Assembly (NCBI GenBank): GCA_021784255.1
Contig: JAJXSZ010000004.1
Span: 1-31,073, forward strand
From: Pseudomonadota bacterium
GTDB lineage: Bacteria; Pseudomonadota; Alphaproteobacteria; Acetobacterales; Acetobacteraceae
Length of the DNA: 31,073 nt
Direction of reading: 5' to 3'
The position numbers and the translations under genes are program-made. The notes below the pieces were generated by a model. That model saw only the letters and a program-made list of their open reading frames with translations. It ran no database searches and was not told the DNA's origin. Every line of letters begins with the position of its first letter. Within the stretch, counting starts at the first letter, position 1. This document shows positions 19,466-27,640 of the stretch, piece after piece.

Positions 19466-20380
19466 TTATCCCCTGGCCGCGACCTCGCAGGCAATATCGA
19501 GCGCCATGCGAATGAGCTTTTCGCTCGCCTCCGGTGTGCGGAACGCCGAATGGGCGGAGAGCGTGACGTTGGGCAGCGTCGCCAGAACGTCGCCCGGCGG
19601 CAGCGGCTCCTCGAGGAACACGTCGAGCGCCGCGTGCGCGAGGCGCCCGTCGCGCAGGGCCGCGACCATCGCCGCCTGGTCCACGACCGCCGCCCGTGCC
19701 GTGTTCACCAGGATCGCGTCGCCGCGCATCCTGGCCAAGCGCCCGGCGTCGAGAAACCCCCTCGTCTCGTCGTTGAGCAGCAGGTGGATCGACAGCACGC
19801 GGCTCTGCGCCAACAGCGTGTCGAGATCGACGAACGTCACCCCCTCGGCGGTGCGGGGCGTGCGATTCCAGGCCAGCACTTTCATGCCGATCCCGCGGGC
19901 GAGCCGCGCCATCTCCGCGGCGATGCCGCCATAACCCAGCAGGCCGAGTGTCTTGCCGGTGAGCTGCGGCCCCTCGGTGCGCGGCCACTGGCCGGCCCGC
20001 ACGCCACGGTCCATCGCGGCGATGCCGCGCGCCGCGGCGAACATGAGCGCGAAGGCGTGCTCCGCGACGGCGGTATCGCCGTAGCCCTTGATGATGTGGA
20101 CGCTCTGCCCCTGGGCGGCGAGTTCCTCGGGGTTCATGTAGCTGCGCGCGCCGGTGCCGAGGAAGATGATGTGCTTGAGGCCGGGGGTCCTGGCGAGTTC
20201 CGCGGTCGGCATCCGGCTGTGGTCGTCGAGCACGAAATCATAGCCTGCCAGCAGCGCCGGCAGCTCCGCCGGCGTCACGTTCTCCACGACATTGACGTCC
20301 ACCGGCGGGTCCGTGGGCCGGACCACGGCCCTGAAGACCTCGGAAAGCTCCTGGCCCGCGTCGATGAAAATGCCCTTCAT
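19466..20380 (-). CDS. D-isomer-specific 2-hydroxyacid dehydrogenase
   Basis: This encodes 304 aa and is distinct from the CtBP-like gene at 10118. The NAD-binding motif is degenerate (GYGGIA, 149-154, where most have GxGxxG). Catalytic residues are Arg229 (VNTARA), Glu258 (LDVFLEEPLP) and His277 (SAHSAF). It should interconvert a 2-keto acid and a D-2-hydroxy acid with NAD(P)H. Its ATG overlaps the stop of the LeuD-like gene as ATGA, and that gene overlaps the LeuC-like one the same way. The three enzymes are therefore made together and probably act in sequence. The actual substrate is unknown. Confidence 0.9.
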   Translation of the reverse strand: MKGIFIDAGQELSEVFRAVVRPTDPPVDVNVVENVTPAELPALLAGYDFVLDDHSRMPTAELARTPGLKHIIFLGTGARSYMNPEELAAQGQSVHIIKGYGDTAVAEHAFALMFAAARGIAAMDRGVRAGQWPRTEGPQLTGKTLGLLGYGGIAAEMARLARGIGMKVLAWNRTPRTAEGVTFVDLDTLLAQSRVLSIHLLLNDETRGFLDAGRLARMRGDAILVNTARAAVVDQAAMVAALRDGRLAHAALDVFLEEPLPPGDVLATLPNVTLSAHSAFRTPEASEKLIRMALDIACEVAARG

Positions 20381-20913
20381 GCCCGCCCCTCGCTGCGTTG
20401 CGGGCCAGACTGGCCGAGGCGTTCCCGCCTCGCAAGTTCCGCGCGCACGAAGGGCACCAGCCCGCCGGCGTCGAGAATGGCGCGCATCGCCGGCGGCATC
20501 GGCGCGGCGTTGCAGACCCGGTTGCCGACGGTCACCGTTTCCGCCGCGGGATCGACCGCGATCGTCTCGCCCATGCCGATCGCCGCGACGGCCTCGGGAC
20601 AGATCAGCACCGGCAGGCCGCGATTGATCGCGTTGCGATGGAAGATGCGCGCCACCGAAACCGCGACCACGGCCGCGATCCCGGCCGCCTGCAGCGCCAT
20701 CGGCGCCTGCTCGCGCGAGGAGCCGCAGCCGAAATTGCGCCCCGCTACGATGATGTCGCCGCGCCGCACCCGATCGGGAAACGCCGGATCGAGCGGCGTC
20801 ATGCACAGCCGCGCGAACATCGCGGTATCGCCGAAGGCAAGCGACGCCGCCGGAATGATCACGTCGGTGTCGATGTCGTCGCCATAGCGGTGCGCCGCCC
20901 CGCGCAGGATCAT
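20377..20913 (-). CDS. LeuD/HacB-like small subunit of a hydro-lyase of the aconitase family
   Basis: This encodes 178 aa. The swivel-domain fold of 3-isopropylmalate/homoaconitate dehydratase small subunits is clear: RYGDDIDTDVIIPA near the start, then GDIIVAGRNFGCGSSREQAP (52-71), VAVSVARIFHRNAINRGLP and GDT/VGN-type strands. The substrate-recognition loop after VIIPA normally carries a Tyr-Leu-containing signature, but here it is ASLAFGDTA (about 23-31). This suggests a substrate other than isopropylmalate or homoaconitate (inference). GAGGAGG lies upstream of the ATG, and the gene overlaps both neighbours by 4 nt. Confidence 0.88.
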   Translation of the reverse strand: MILRGAAHRYGDDIDTDVIIPAASLAFGDTAMFARLCMTPLDPAFPDRVRRGDIIVAGRNFGCGSSREQAPMALQAAGIAAVVAVSVARIFHRNAINRGLPVLICPEAVAAIGMGETIAVDPAAETVTVGNRVCNAAPMPPAMRAILDAGGLVPFVRAELARRERLGQSGPQRSEGRA

Positions 20914-22190
20914 CCCGGTCCCTCCTCGCCCATCACCTCGGCCGGGTGCGCGAGCCTTCCCGCAACGGCGCAAGCCGCGGCGACATAGGCGTTGGCGAGG
21001 TAGATCTCGGCATCCGCTGCCCCCATGCGGCCGCGGAAATTTCGGTTGATGGTGGCAACCGCGCGCTGGCCGGCGGCGAGCACGCCCATGTGCAGCCCGG
21101 CACAGGCCCCGCAGGTCGGCGGGCCGATGATCGCACCGGCCTCCAGCAGCGTGTCGATCACGCCCTCGGCCAGCGCCGCCCGGTAGATCGCGCGTGTCGC
21201 CGGCACCGCGATCGCGGTCACGCCCGGCGCGACGCGTCGGCCCCGCAGCACGGACGCCGCCTGGCGCAGATCGGTCAAGGTGCCGTTGGAACAATTGCCG
21301 ATATAGACTTGCTGGATGGCGAGCGGCCCGACCTCGCGCACCACCCGCTCGACGCTCGCGACGTTACCGGGCGAGAACGGCCGCGCGCAGAGCGGACCCA
21401 CGGCGGCGAGGTCGATCGCGATCTCGCTGTCCCAAACCGCATCCGCATCGCTCCAGACATAGTGCGCCGCCACGCCCTTCGCCTCGGCCCAGGCACGCGT
21501 CGCGGCATCCGGCGGCACGAAGCAGGTCGTGGCGCTCGCCTCCACCGCCATGTTGCACAACGCCATCCGCGCCTCCATGCCCAGCGCGCCGATCCCCTCG
21601 CCGGTGAACTCGAGCGCACGGTCGAGCGAGCCGTCGCAGCCGATGCGGCCGAGCACCGCCAGGATGAGATCCTTTCCGGCAACGAAACGCCCTGGCACGC
21701 CGCGGAAATCCACCCGGATCGTCGCCGGCACCGGCAGCCAGAAGCTGCCCAGCGCCATTGCCGCCGCGATGTCCGAGGAACCCAGTCCCACGCCCAGCGC
21801 ACCGAAGGCACCGGCCGTGCAGGTATGGCTGTCGGTACCGATCACGAGGCCACCGGGAGCGACGAGTCCCTGTTCCGGCAGCAGCGTGTGCTCGATACCT
21901 GCACCGGCATCGAACAGGCGCGCTCCATGGGCGGTCGCAAAGTCACGCATGCGCGCGAGGTTGGTGGCGCTCACCACGTCCTTGGCCGGCGCGATGTGGT
22001 CGTTGACCAGCACCACCGCGTCCGGGTCAGCCAGGCGCCGCGCCCCCATCGCCTCGAACTGGTCGAGCGCGATCGGCCCGGTCACATCGTGCAGCAGGAC
22101 GCGATCGACCCGCGCGGTCACCACGTCGCCCGCGGCGACGTCCTGGCCGGCATGCGCGCCGATGATCTTTTCCACCGCGGTCTTTGCCAC
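20910..22190 (-). CDS. LeuC/HacA-like large subunit, 3-isopropylmalate/homoaconitate dehydratase family
   Basis: This encodes 426 aa with the chosen GTG start, a normal length for this archaeal-type branch. It has VNDHIAPAKD, GTDSHTCTAGAFGALGVGLG, and the 4Fe-4S ligands Cys300 (GNCSNGT), Cys360 and Cys363 (PTCGACAG), then NRNFRGRMG. The usual GSCTNGR motif is altered to GNCSNGT. The start is uncertain: GTG at 22190 gives the family-like AKTAVEKIIGAHAG with GGAAG upstream, while an ATG at 22238 would add 16 residues but lacks a clear Shine-Dalgarno. Coupled to the LeuD-like and dehydrogenase genes by ATGA overlaps. No leuB or leuA is nearby, so leucine biosynthesis is not assumed. Confidence 0.87.
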   Translation of the reverse strand: MAKTAVEKIIGAHAGQDVAAGDVVTARVDRVLLHDVTGPIALDQFEAMGARRLADPDAVVLVNDHIAPAKDVVSATNLARMRDFATAHGARLFDAGAGIEHTLLPEQGLVAPGGLVIGTDSHTCTAGAFGALGVGLGSSDIAAAMALGSFWLPVPATIRVDFRGVPGRFVAGKDLILAVLGRIGCDGSLDRALEFTGEGIGALGMEARMALCNMAVEASATTCFVPPDAATRAWAEAKGVAAHYVWSDADAVWDSEIAIDLAAVGPLCARPFSPGNVASVERVVREVGPLAIQQVYIGNCSNGTLTDLRQAASVLRGRRVAPGVTAIAVPATRAIYRAALAEGVIDTLLEAGAIIGPPTCGACAGLHMGVLAAGQRAVATINRNFRGRMGAADAEIYLANAYVAAACAVAGRLAHPAEVMGEEGPG

Positions 22191-22579
22191 GGCCGGAGGC
22201 TTCCACGGCGCCGCGCCTCTGACAAGAGACCATGCCATCGACCGGCCAGAACCTGGCAAGCGCCCGGATGCCTGTCGCCGCCGCCTGCCGCACCCTCGCC
22301 GATCCGCTCCGGAGGCGGCGGCCCGGCCGGCTGCGCGCCGCGGACCGCCCGGGCGCAGCGAGCCGCCTGCTGTAGCCAGCTCGTCATCGTTTCTGGTACA
22401 CAATGTCCGCCAAGGCGCCCTGAACGGCGAACCGAGGCGATCGCGGCGGTCTCCGGCGACTGGATGTCGCTTCTCTACGACCAGCGACATCTGCTCGCAC
22501 CCCGCGCGAGGGTGCGCCGCCGGCCCCGCCGCCCGCCACCATCTGGCGGCGACACGGGCTCCCGCAGTAACCGGTCGGG
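22191..22579. other. Divergent intergenic region between LeuC-like and PBP genes
   Basis: About 390 nt separate the two divergent starts. It remains open in some frames because of GC bias, but I see no gene-like protein, no tRNA and no clear hairpin. An AT-richer patch near 22385-22405 (CATCGTTTCTGGTACACAAT) is the only promoter-like sequence, and I cannot assign -35/-10 boxes with confidence. The first 48 nt may belong to the LeuC-like gene if it starts at 22238. Confidence 0.4.
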
Positions 22580-24412
22580 GTGCCGCGTCCGCAACCCCTG
22601 GCCCGCCCCGCGCAGCGACCCGACCGCCGCGACTCCCGCCGGCCGGAACCGCGCCGTCGTCCCCCGCGCCACCCCATCGCGCGGCTGCTGCGCTGGGCGA
22701 TCTATGCCGCGGTCTGGGGCAGTGTCGCCGCCGGGCTCGTGCTGCTGGCCCTGGCCTGGGACCTGCCGCCGCCATCGACCGCGCTGCGGGCGGTCCGCCG
22801 CCCCAGCCTGACGCTCGCCGACGATCGCGGCACCGTTTTCGCCACCGTCGGCGATCTGGTCGGCGCGCCGATGCGCCTGTCCCAGCTCCCCGCCTACGTG
22901 CCCGAGGCCGTGGTGGCGGTCGAGGACCGCCGTTACTGGGAACATGGCGCGCTCGATCCGATCGGCATCCTGCGCGCCATGGCGGTGGATCTCGTGCACC
23001 TGCGCATCGTCCAGGGCGGCTCGACCATCGCGCAGCAGGTCGCGAAGAACCTGTTCCTCACCAACGCCCGCACCTGGCGGCGCAAGGCGCAGGAACTGCT
23101 GCTCACGCTCTGGCTCGGGCAGCACTTCACTCGTCGCGAGATTCTCGAGATCTGGCTGAACCGCGTCTACTTCGGCGCCGGCGCCTGGGGCATCGACGCC
23201 GCCGCGCGCCTCTATTTCGGCGTCCCGGCTTCGCAGCTGTCGCTCGGGCAGGCGTCGGTGCTCGCCGGACTGCCGCGCGCTCCCTCGTACTTCTCGCCCA
23301 AGGCCAACCCCGCGGCGGCCGCGGCGCGCGGGCGCGAGGTGCTGGCCGCCATGGTGCGCGCCGGCTACATCACCCCGGCCAGGGCGCGGCGCGCGGCACG
23401 GGCGATTTTCTTCCCGCCACCCGCCGACCGGGCCGGCTGGTTTGCCGACTGGGCGGTGGAGAAGGCTCGCCAGGCACTGCCGCAGGGCACCGACGCCACC
23501 GCCGCGACGACGCTGGACGCCCCGCTGCAGGGAGTGGTGGACCGCGCCGTCGCCGCCTTCGTCGCCGGTCCCGCACGGGCCGCGAACGCGTCCGAGGTTG
23601 CCGTCGTGGTGATGGACGCCGCGACCGGCGCGGTCCGCGCGATGGTGGGTGGGCGCCCCGACCAGGTCGGCGGCTACAACCGCGCGGTGCTGGCGCGGCG
23701 CCAGGCGGGATCGACCTTCAAGCCGTTCGTATGGCTCGCGGCACTCGCGGCCGGGGTGCGGCCGGGCGACACGGTGCTCGATGCGCCGATCCGCCGCGGC
23801 AGCTGGCACCCGCACGATTTCGAGCCCCACTACCAGGGCAACGTCACGGTGGAGACTGCGCTGGCGCGGTCTCTGAACACCGCGGCGGTGCGCCTCGAGC
23901 GCCGCGCCGGCGGGCCGCAGAAGGTCATCGCCATCGCGCGCCGCCTCGGCATCGCCGACAAGCTACCCGATAACGAAACCATCGCCCTCGGTACCGGCAG
24001 CGTCGGGTTGCTCGAGATGTGCGGCGCCTATGCTGCCTTCTTCAACGGCGGCTACCGCGTGCTGCCGCATGCACTGCGCGCGCTCAGCGCCGATGGCAAG
24101 CCGGTGGCCCTGCCCTCGGACCGGCCGATCAGGGTGATCGACCCCAACCTCGCGGCGATGATGGTGCGCATGATGGCCGCTGTCGTCACGCGCGGCACCG
24201 CCCGGGCCGCCGCCCTGCCGGGCGTGCTGGTGGCAGGCAAGACCGGCACCACCGAGAATTTTCGCGACGCCTGGTTCATCGGTGCCGTCAACGGCACGAT
24301 CATCGGCGTATGGACCGGCAACGACAACAACGCGCCGATGCGAGGCGTGCAGGGTGGGACCCTGCCCGCCGAGCTGTTCCACCAGATCGCGCTGGCCATG
24401 CCAGGAGCGTAA
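22580..24412 (+). CDS. Class A penicillin-binding protein (bifunctional transglycosylase/transpeptidase), compact
   Basis: This encodes 610 aa. A basic, Pro/Arg-rich cytoplasmic tail (1-34) leads to one membrane helix (about 36-60). The GT51 glycosyltransferase domain has Glu115 in AVEDRRYWEHG, QGGSTIAQQVAKNL, RRKAQELLLTLWLGQHFTR and ILEIWLNRVYFG. The transpeptidase domain has Ser378-x-x-Lys381 (STFK), Ser431-Leu-Asn433 and Lys554-Thr-Gly556. It polymerises and cross-links peptidoglycan in the periplasm. It is shorter than PbpA/PBP1a (about 800 aa) and seems to lack the OB-type insert, so it resembles smaller alphaproteobacterial PBP1-like paralogues. The start is GTG. The amidase gene follows after 28 nt. 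Confidence 0.95.
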   Translation: MPRPQPLARPAQRPDRRDSRRPEPRRRPPRHPIARLLRWAIYAAVWGSVAAGLVLLALAWDLPPPSTALRAVRRPSLTLADDRGTVFATVGDLVGAPMRLSQLPAYVPEAVVAVEDRRYWEHGALDPIGILRAMAVDLVHLRIVQGGSTIAQQVAKNLFLTNARTWRRKAQELLLTLWLGQHFTRREILEIWLNRVYFGAGAWGIDAAARLYFGVPASQLSLGQASVLAGLPRAPSYFSPKANPAAAAARGREVLAAMVRAGYITPARARRAARAIFFPPPADRAGWFADWAVEKARQALPQGTDATAATTLDAPLQGVVDRAVAAFVAGPARAANASEVAVVVMDAATGAVRAMVGGRPDQVGGYNRAVLARRQAGSTFKPFVWLAALAAGVRPGDTVLDAPIRRGSWHPHDFEPHYQGNVTVETALARSLNTAAVRLERRAGGPQKVIAIARRLGIADKLPDNETIALGTGSVGLLEMCGAYAAFFNGGYRVLPHALRALSADGKPVALPSDRPIRVIDPNLAAMMVRMMAAVVTRGTARAAALPGVLVAGKTGTTENFRDAWFIGAVNGTIIGVWTGNDNNAPMRGVQGGTLPAELFHQIALAMPGA

Positions 24413-24440
24413 CGTTACGACACAACAAGGAGCATCTTCC

Positions 24441-25853
24441 GTGACCGACCCCTGGAGCACATCCGCAACCGGGCTCGCTGCCGAAATTCGTGCGGGCCGC
24501 CTCTCGGCTCGCGAGGCGGTCGCCAGCACGCTGGCCCGCATCGACGCCGTGAACCCCGTCATCAACGCGCTGCCCGACGTGATGGCGGCGGAGGCCATGA
24601 ACGCTGCTGCCGCCGCCGACGAGGCGCAGGCGCGCGGCGAGCGCATCGGGCCGATGCACGGCGTGCCCGTCACCATCAAGGTCAATGTCGATGTTAAGGG
24701 CCACGCCACGACCAACGGCATCGTCGCCTTGCGCAACAACATCGCCGCCGAGGACGCGCCGGTGGTGGACAACCTGCGCGCCGCCGGTGCCATCGTGGTC
24801 GGGCGCAGCAATACGCCGGCGTTTTCCTATCGCTGGTTCACCGACAACGATGTGCACGGCCGCACGCTCAACCCGTGGGACCACGCCACCACGCCAGGCG
24901 GCTCGAGCGGCGGCGCCGCAGCCGCGACGGCGACGGGTATGGGGGCCGTCGGCCACGGCAACGATATCGGCGGCTCGGTGCGTTACCCCGCCTATGCCTG
25001 CGGCATCGCCGGCCTGCGCCCCACGGCCGGACGCATCCCCGCCTATAACTCGACGATGACCGACGACCGCGGGCTCAGCAGCCAGATGATGTCGGTGCAG
25101 GGGCCGCTCGCGCGCAATATCGCCGACATCCGCCTCGCCTTCGCCGCCATGGCCCGACCCGACCCCCGCGACCCGATCTCACTGCCGGTGGCTTTCGACT
25201 TCCCGCTGCCGGCGACACCGATCAGGGTTGCGCTGTTTCGCGACGGCCGCGCCGATTCCCAGGTGGCCGGTGCGCTGGAACGCGCTGCCAAAGCACTCGC
25301 CGGTGCCGGCTTCGCGGTGGAGGAGGCGGCGCCGCCCGCCTTCGACGAGGCGCACCGCATCTGGCTCTCCTTCATCGCCAGTGACATGCGCCGCTCGATG
25401 CTGCCCGCGATCGAGACCTTTGGCGACGCGGCGATCAGGGCCAGCGCCCGGCATTTCACCGGCTCGGTACCGGAAATGTCGTGCGACGAATGCCTCGCCA
25501 TGCTGGCCCGGCGCTATAGCGTCGCACGCGAGTGGTCGCTGTTCTTCACCCGCTACCCGATCCTGCTGATGCCGACGTCATGGCGCCGCCCGGTTCCCAT
25601 CGACATGGACATCAAGGGGGCAGCGCTGGGCGCGGAGCTGATCGCCGCGCAATCGCCGCTGACGCCCATTGCCCTGCTCGGCCTGCCGGGGCTCGCGGTG
25701 CCCACGGGCCTCGCCGAGGGACTGCCGTCGGGTGTGCAGCTCGTCGCCGACCGGTTTCGTGAGGACCTGCTGCTGCGGGCCGGCGAGGCGATCGAGGCGG
25801 CTCACCCGCCGCTCGGCTTCCCGCCGGCGGAGCCGCCGGCCGTGCGCAGCTGA
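24441..25853 (+). CDS. Amidase-signature hydrolase
   Basis: This encodes 470 aa with a GTG start and AAGGAG 9 nt upstream. The amidase-signature triad is visible: Lys80 (PVTIKVN), cis-Ser155 (TPGGSSGGAAAA) and nucleophile Ser179 (DIGGSVRYPA), with the S-S spacing of 24 seen in FAAH-type enzymes. It hydrolyses an amide bond of an unknown substrate. It is not GatA in context, since gatB and gatC are absent and the C-terminus differs. No signal peptide is apparent, so it is probably cytoplasmic. The last 52 nt overlap the 3' end of convergent rlmN. Confidence 0.92.
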   Translation: MTDPWSTSATGLAAEIRAGRLSAREAVASTLARIDAVNPVINALPDVMAAEAMNAAAAADEAQARGERIGPMHGVPVTIKVNVDVKGHATTNGIVALRNNIAAEDAPVVDNLRAAGAIVVGRSNTPAFSYRWFTDNDVHGRTLNPWDHATTPGGSSGGAAAATATGMGAVGHGNDIGGSVRYPAYACGIAGLRPTAGRIPAYNSTMTDDRGLSSQMMSVQGPLARNIADIRLAFAAMARPDPRDPISLPVAFDFPLPATPIRVALFRDGRADSQVAGALERAAKALAGAGFAVEEAAPPAFDEAHRIWLSFIASDMRRSMLPAIETFGDAAIRASARHFTGSVPEMSCDECLAMLARRYSVAREWSLFFTRYPILLMPTSWRRPVPIDMDIKGAALGAELIAAQSPLTPIALLGLPGLAVPTGLAEGLPSGVQLVADRFREDLLLRAGEAIEAAHPPLGFPPAEPPAVRS

Positions 25854-27034
25854 CCGCAGGCGGCGAGAATGTCGCGCCCGCGCGGCGCGCGCACCGGCGC
25901 GGAGAATCCGGCGGCGTTGACGATCTCGGCGAAGCGGCCGATCGCCGCCGGGGTGCTCGTCTCGTAAGGACTGCCCGGCCAGGGATTGAACGGAATGAGG
26001 TTCACCTTGGCCGGGATGCCGGCGATGAGGCGCACCAGCGCGCGCGCTTCCGCCACCGAATCGTTGATTCCTCTCAACATCACGTATTCGAAGGTGATGC
26101 GCCGCGCGTTGGAGGCGGCGGGATAGCGGCGGCAGGCCGCGATCAGCTCCTCGATCGGATATTTACGGTTCAGCGGCACCAGTTCGTCGCGCAGATCGTT
26201 GGTCACCGCATGCAGCGAAACCGCGAGATTGACCCCGAGTTCCTCGCCGGCACGGTCCATCATCGGCACCACGCCGGAGGTCGACAGCGTGATGCGCCGG
26301 CGCGACAGCCCGATCCCTTCGCCGTCCATGACGATGCGCATCGCGGCGGCGACATTGTCATAGTTGTAGAGTGGCTCGCCCATACCCATGAGGACGATGG
26401 TCGACAGCAGCCGCGTCTCGCCCTTGGGCGACGGCCACTCGCCATAGGAGTCGCGCGCCGCCATGAACTGGCCCACGATCTCGCCCGGACCGAGATTGCG
26501 CGCGAGCACCTGCGTGCCGGTGTGGCAGAACCGGCAGGACAGCGTGCAGCCGACCTGCGAGGAGAGGCAGACCGCGCCGCGCTCCTCCTCGCGATCGGGG
26601 ATATAGACCGTCTCCGCCTCGCGTCCGTCGCGGAAGCGGAACAGGAACTTGCGCGTGGCGTCGTCGCTGGTCTGCACCGCGGCAACGTCCGGCCTGGTGA
26701 CGGTGAAATGTTCCGCGAGCTTCTGTTGCAGGGGCTTCGCGATCGTGGACATGCGCGCGAACTCCGTCGCCCCCTGGTGGTAGATCCAGTGCCAGAGCTG
26801 CTTGGCGCGGAACGCCGCCTCGCCGATCCCGCCGAGCGCCGCCAGAAGTTCCTCGCGTGAGAGACCGACGAGTTCCAGCCGGCCATCCGGCGCACGGGCC
26901 GGTGGCGGCGCGAAACGGGCGATCTTGGCGCGGATGCGCGCTCGCTCGGCCTCGCTCCAGTCGGCCGGCGTCGGCGTCATCGCTGTCGCGGCCTGCCCGG
27001 GCGCGCGGTCCAGCGCCGCTACCTCGGCGGACAT
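25802..27034 (-). CDS. rlmN: 23S rRNA A2503 / tRNA A37 C2-methyltransferase (radical SAM)
   Basis: This encodes up to 410 aa. The radical-SAM cluster is CTLSCRFC (Cys163, Cys167, Cys170), preceded by Cys156 (AVCLSSQVG) and followed by the C-terminal methyl-carrier-type Cys393 (ACGQL). Other signatures are VLMGMGEPLYNYDNV, ITLSTSGVVPM, AVSLHAVTNDLRDELVPLNR and NLIPFNPWPGSPYE. RlmN methylates C2 of A2503 in 23S rRNA and A37 in some tRNAs. The N-terminus is uncertain: the ATG at 27034 overlaps the ialB-like stop, and a second ATG at 26980 is possible. The final residues beyond ACGQL overlap the amidase gene on the other strand. Confidence 0.96.
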   Translation of the reverse strand: MSAEVAALDRAPGQAATAMTPTPADWSEAERARIRAKIARFAPPPARAPDGRLELVGLSREELLAALGGIGEAAFRAKQLWHWIYHQGATEFARMSTIAKPLQQKLAEHFTVTRPDVAAVQTSDDATRKFLFRFRDGREAETVYIPDREEERGAVCLSSQVGCTLSCRFCHTGTQVLARNLGPGEIVGQFMAARDSYGEWPSPKGETRLLSTIVLMGMGEPLYNYDNVAAAMRIVMDGEGIGLSRRRITLSTSGVVPMMDRAGEELGVNLAVSLHAVTNDLRDELVPLNRKYPIEELIAACRRYPAASNARRITFEYVMLRGINDSVAEARALVRLIAGIPAKVNLIPFNPWPGSPYETSTPAAIGRFAEIVNAAGFSAPVRAPRGRDILAACGQLRTAGGSAGGKPSGG

Positions 27035-27534
27035 GCCTTCACGATCGCGGTGTGCGCCGCGGTGAAGCCCTTGAGGCTGAACCGATCGGTATTCGTGCCC
27101 TTGCCGGGGTCGGGGGAGAGCGCCACCAGATCCGAGCCGCGCTCCATCGCCCCCACCATCCCCGCGCCATCGCGCGAGAAGGCGGAGTTGCCCGAGGTGT
27201 AGAAGTCCTGCTTGGTGCGATCGATCGTCACCGACACCACGGCCCCGGCGGGAAACGTGTAGCCGACGGCGATTGCCACCGCGTCGCGGATGGTCGGCCG
27301 CTCGGCGATCGACAGCACCGCCCCGCCCGGACCCTTGGCGGGTTTGCCCCCCACCAGCGGGCGGGTGAAGGCGTAGCAGACGGTCTGCCCGCCATCGACA
27401 TAGGTTGCGGCCTGCCAGTCCCCGAACATGCCGATGGACTTGGCGACCGGCGCGGCGGCCGAGGCGTCGTTCGGTGCCAGCGCCGCCGCCAGGGCAAGGG
27501 CCAGCACCAGGGTCGGAATCGGGAGGATGCGCAT
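27019..27534 (-). CDS. Invasion-associated locus B (IalB)-family exported protein
   Basis: This encodes 171 aa. The start at 27534 gives a clean signal peptide (MRILPIPTLVLALALAAALA, with likely cleavage near ASA). The mature part has the IalB-type features FGDWQAATYVDGGQTVCYAF, VVSVTIDRTKQDFYTSGNSA, GSDLVALSP and a C-terminal single Cys (KACPPR). The family is widespread in alphaproteobacterial periplasm. Its role outside Bartonella invasion is not well defined, so this is a family call only. Its last 16 nt overlap the first rlmN ATG. It starts divergently from the methyltransferase gene. Confidence 0.82.
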   Translation of the reverse strand: MRILPIPTLVLALALAAALAPNDASAAAPVAKSIGMFGDWQAATYVDGGQTVCYAFTRPLVGGKPAKGPGGAVLSIAERPTIRDAVAIAVGYTFPAGAVVSVTIDRTKQDFYTSGNSAFSRDGAGMVGAMERGSDLVALSPDPGKGTNTDRFSLKGFTAAHTAIVKACPPR

Positions 27535-27640
27535 GAGCGTGACATACTTAGCACCCAGGCGGCCGACAAGCCCGGATAACGTGACAGACTGGAGAGAAAC
27601 CTTGCTTGGCATGGCGGGAACTCCTCTCTATGCCGCGACA

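Noticed and set aside
16155..22190. Genomic island integrated at tRNA-Leu
   Set aside because: No integrase, no transposase and no repeat of the tRNA 3' end was seen on either side; the accessory genes also lie on both sides of the tRNA.
20377..22190. Straight leuC-leuD assignment for leucine biosynthesis
   Set aside because: leuA and leuB are absent, the partner gene is a D-2-hydroxyacid dehydrogenase, and specificity-related motifs deviate, so only a family-level call is made.
20946..22811. A 621-codon plus-strand frame opposite the LeuC-like gene
   Set aside because: Low-complexity Arg/His-rich translation; the opposite strand has Fe-S cysteine motifs and coupled gene overlaps.
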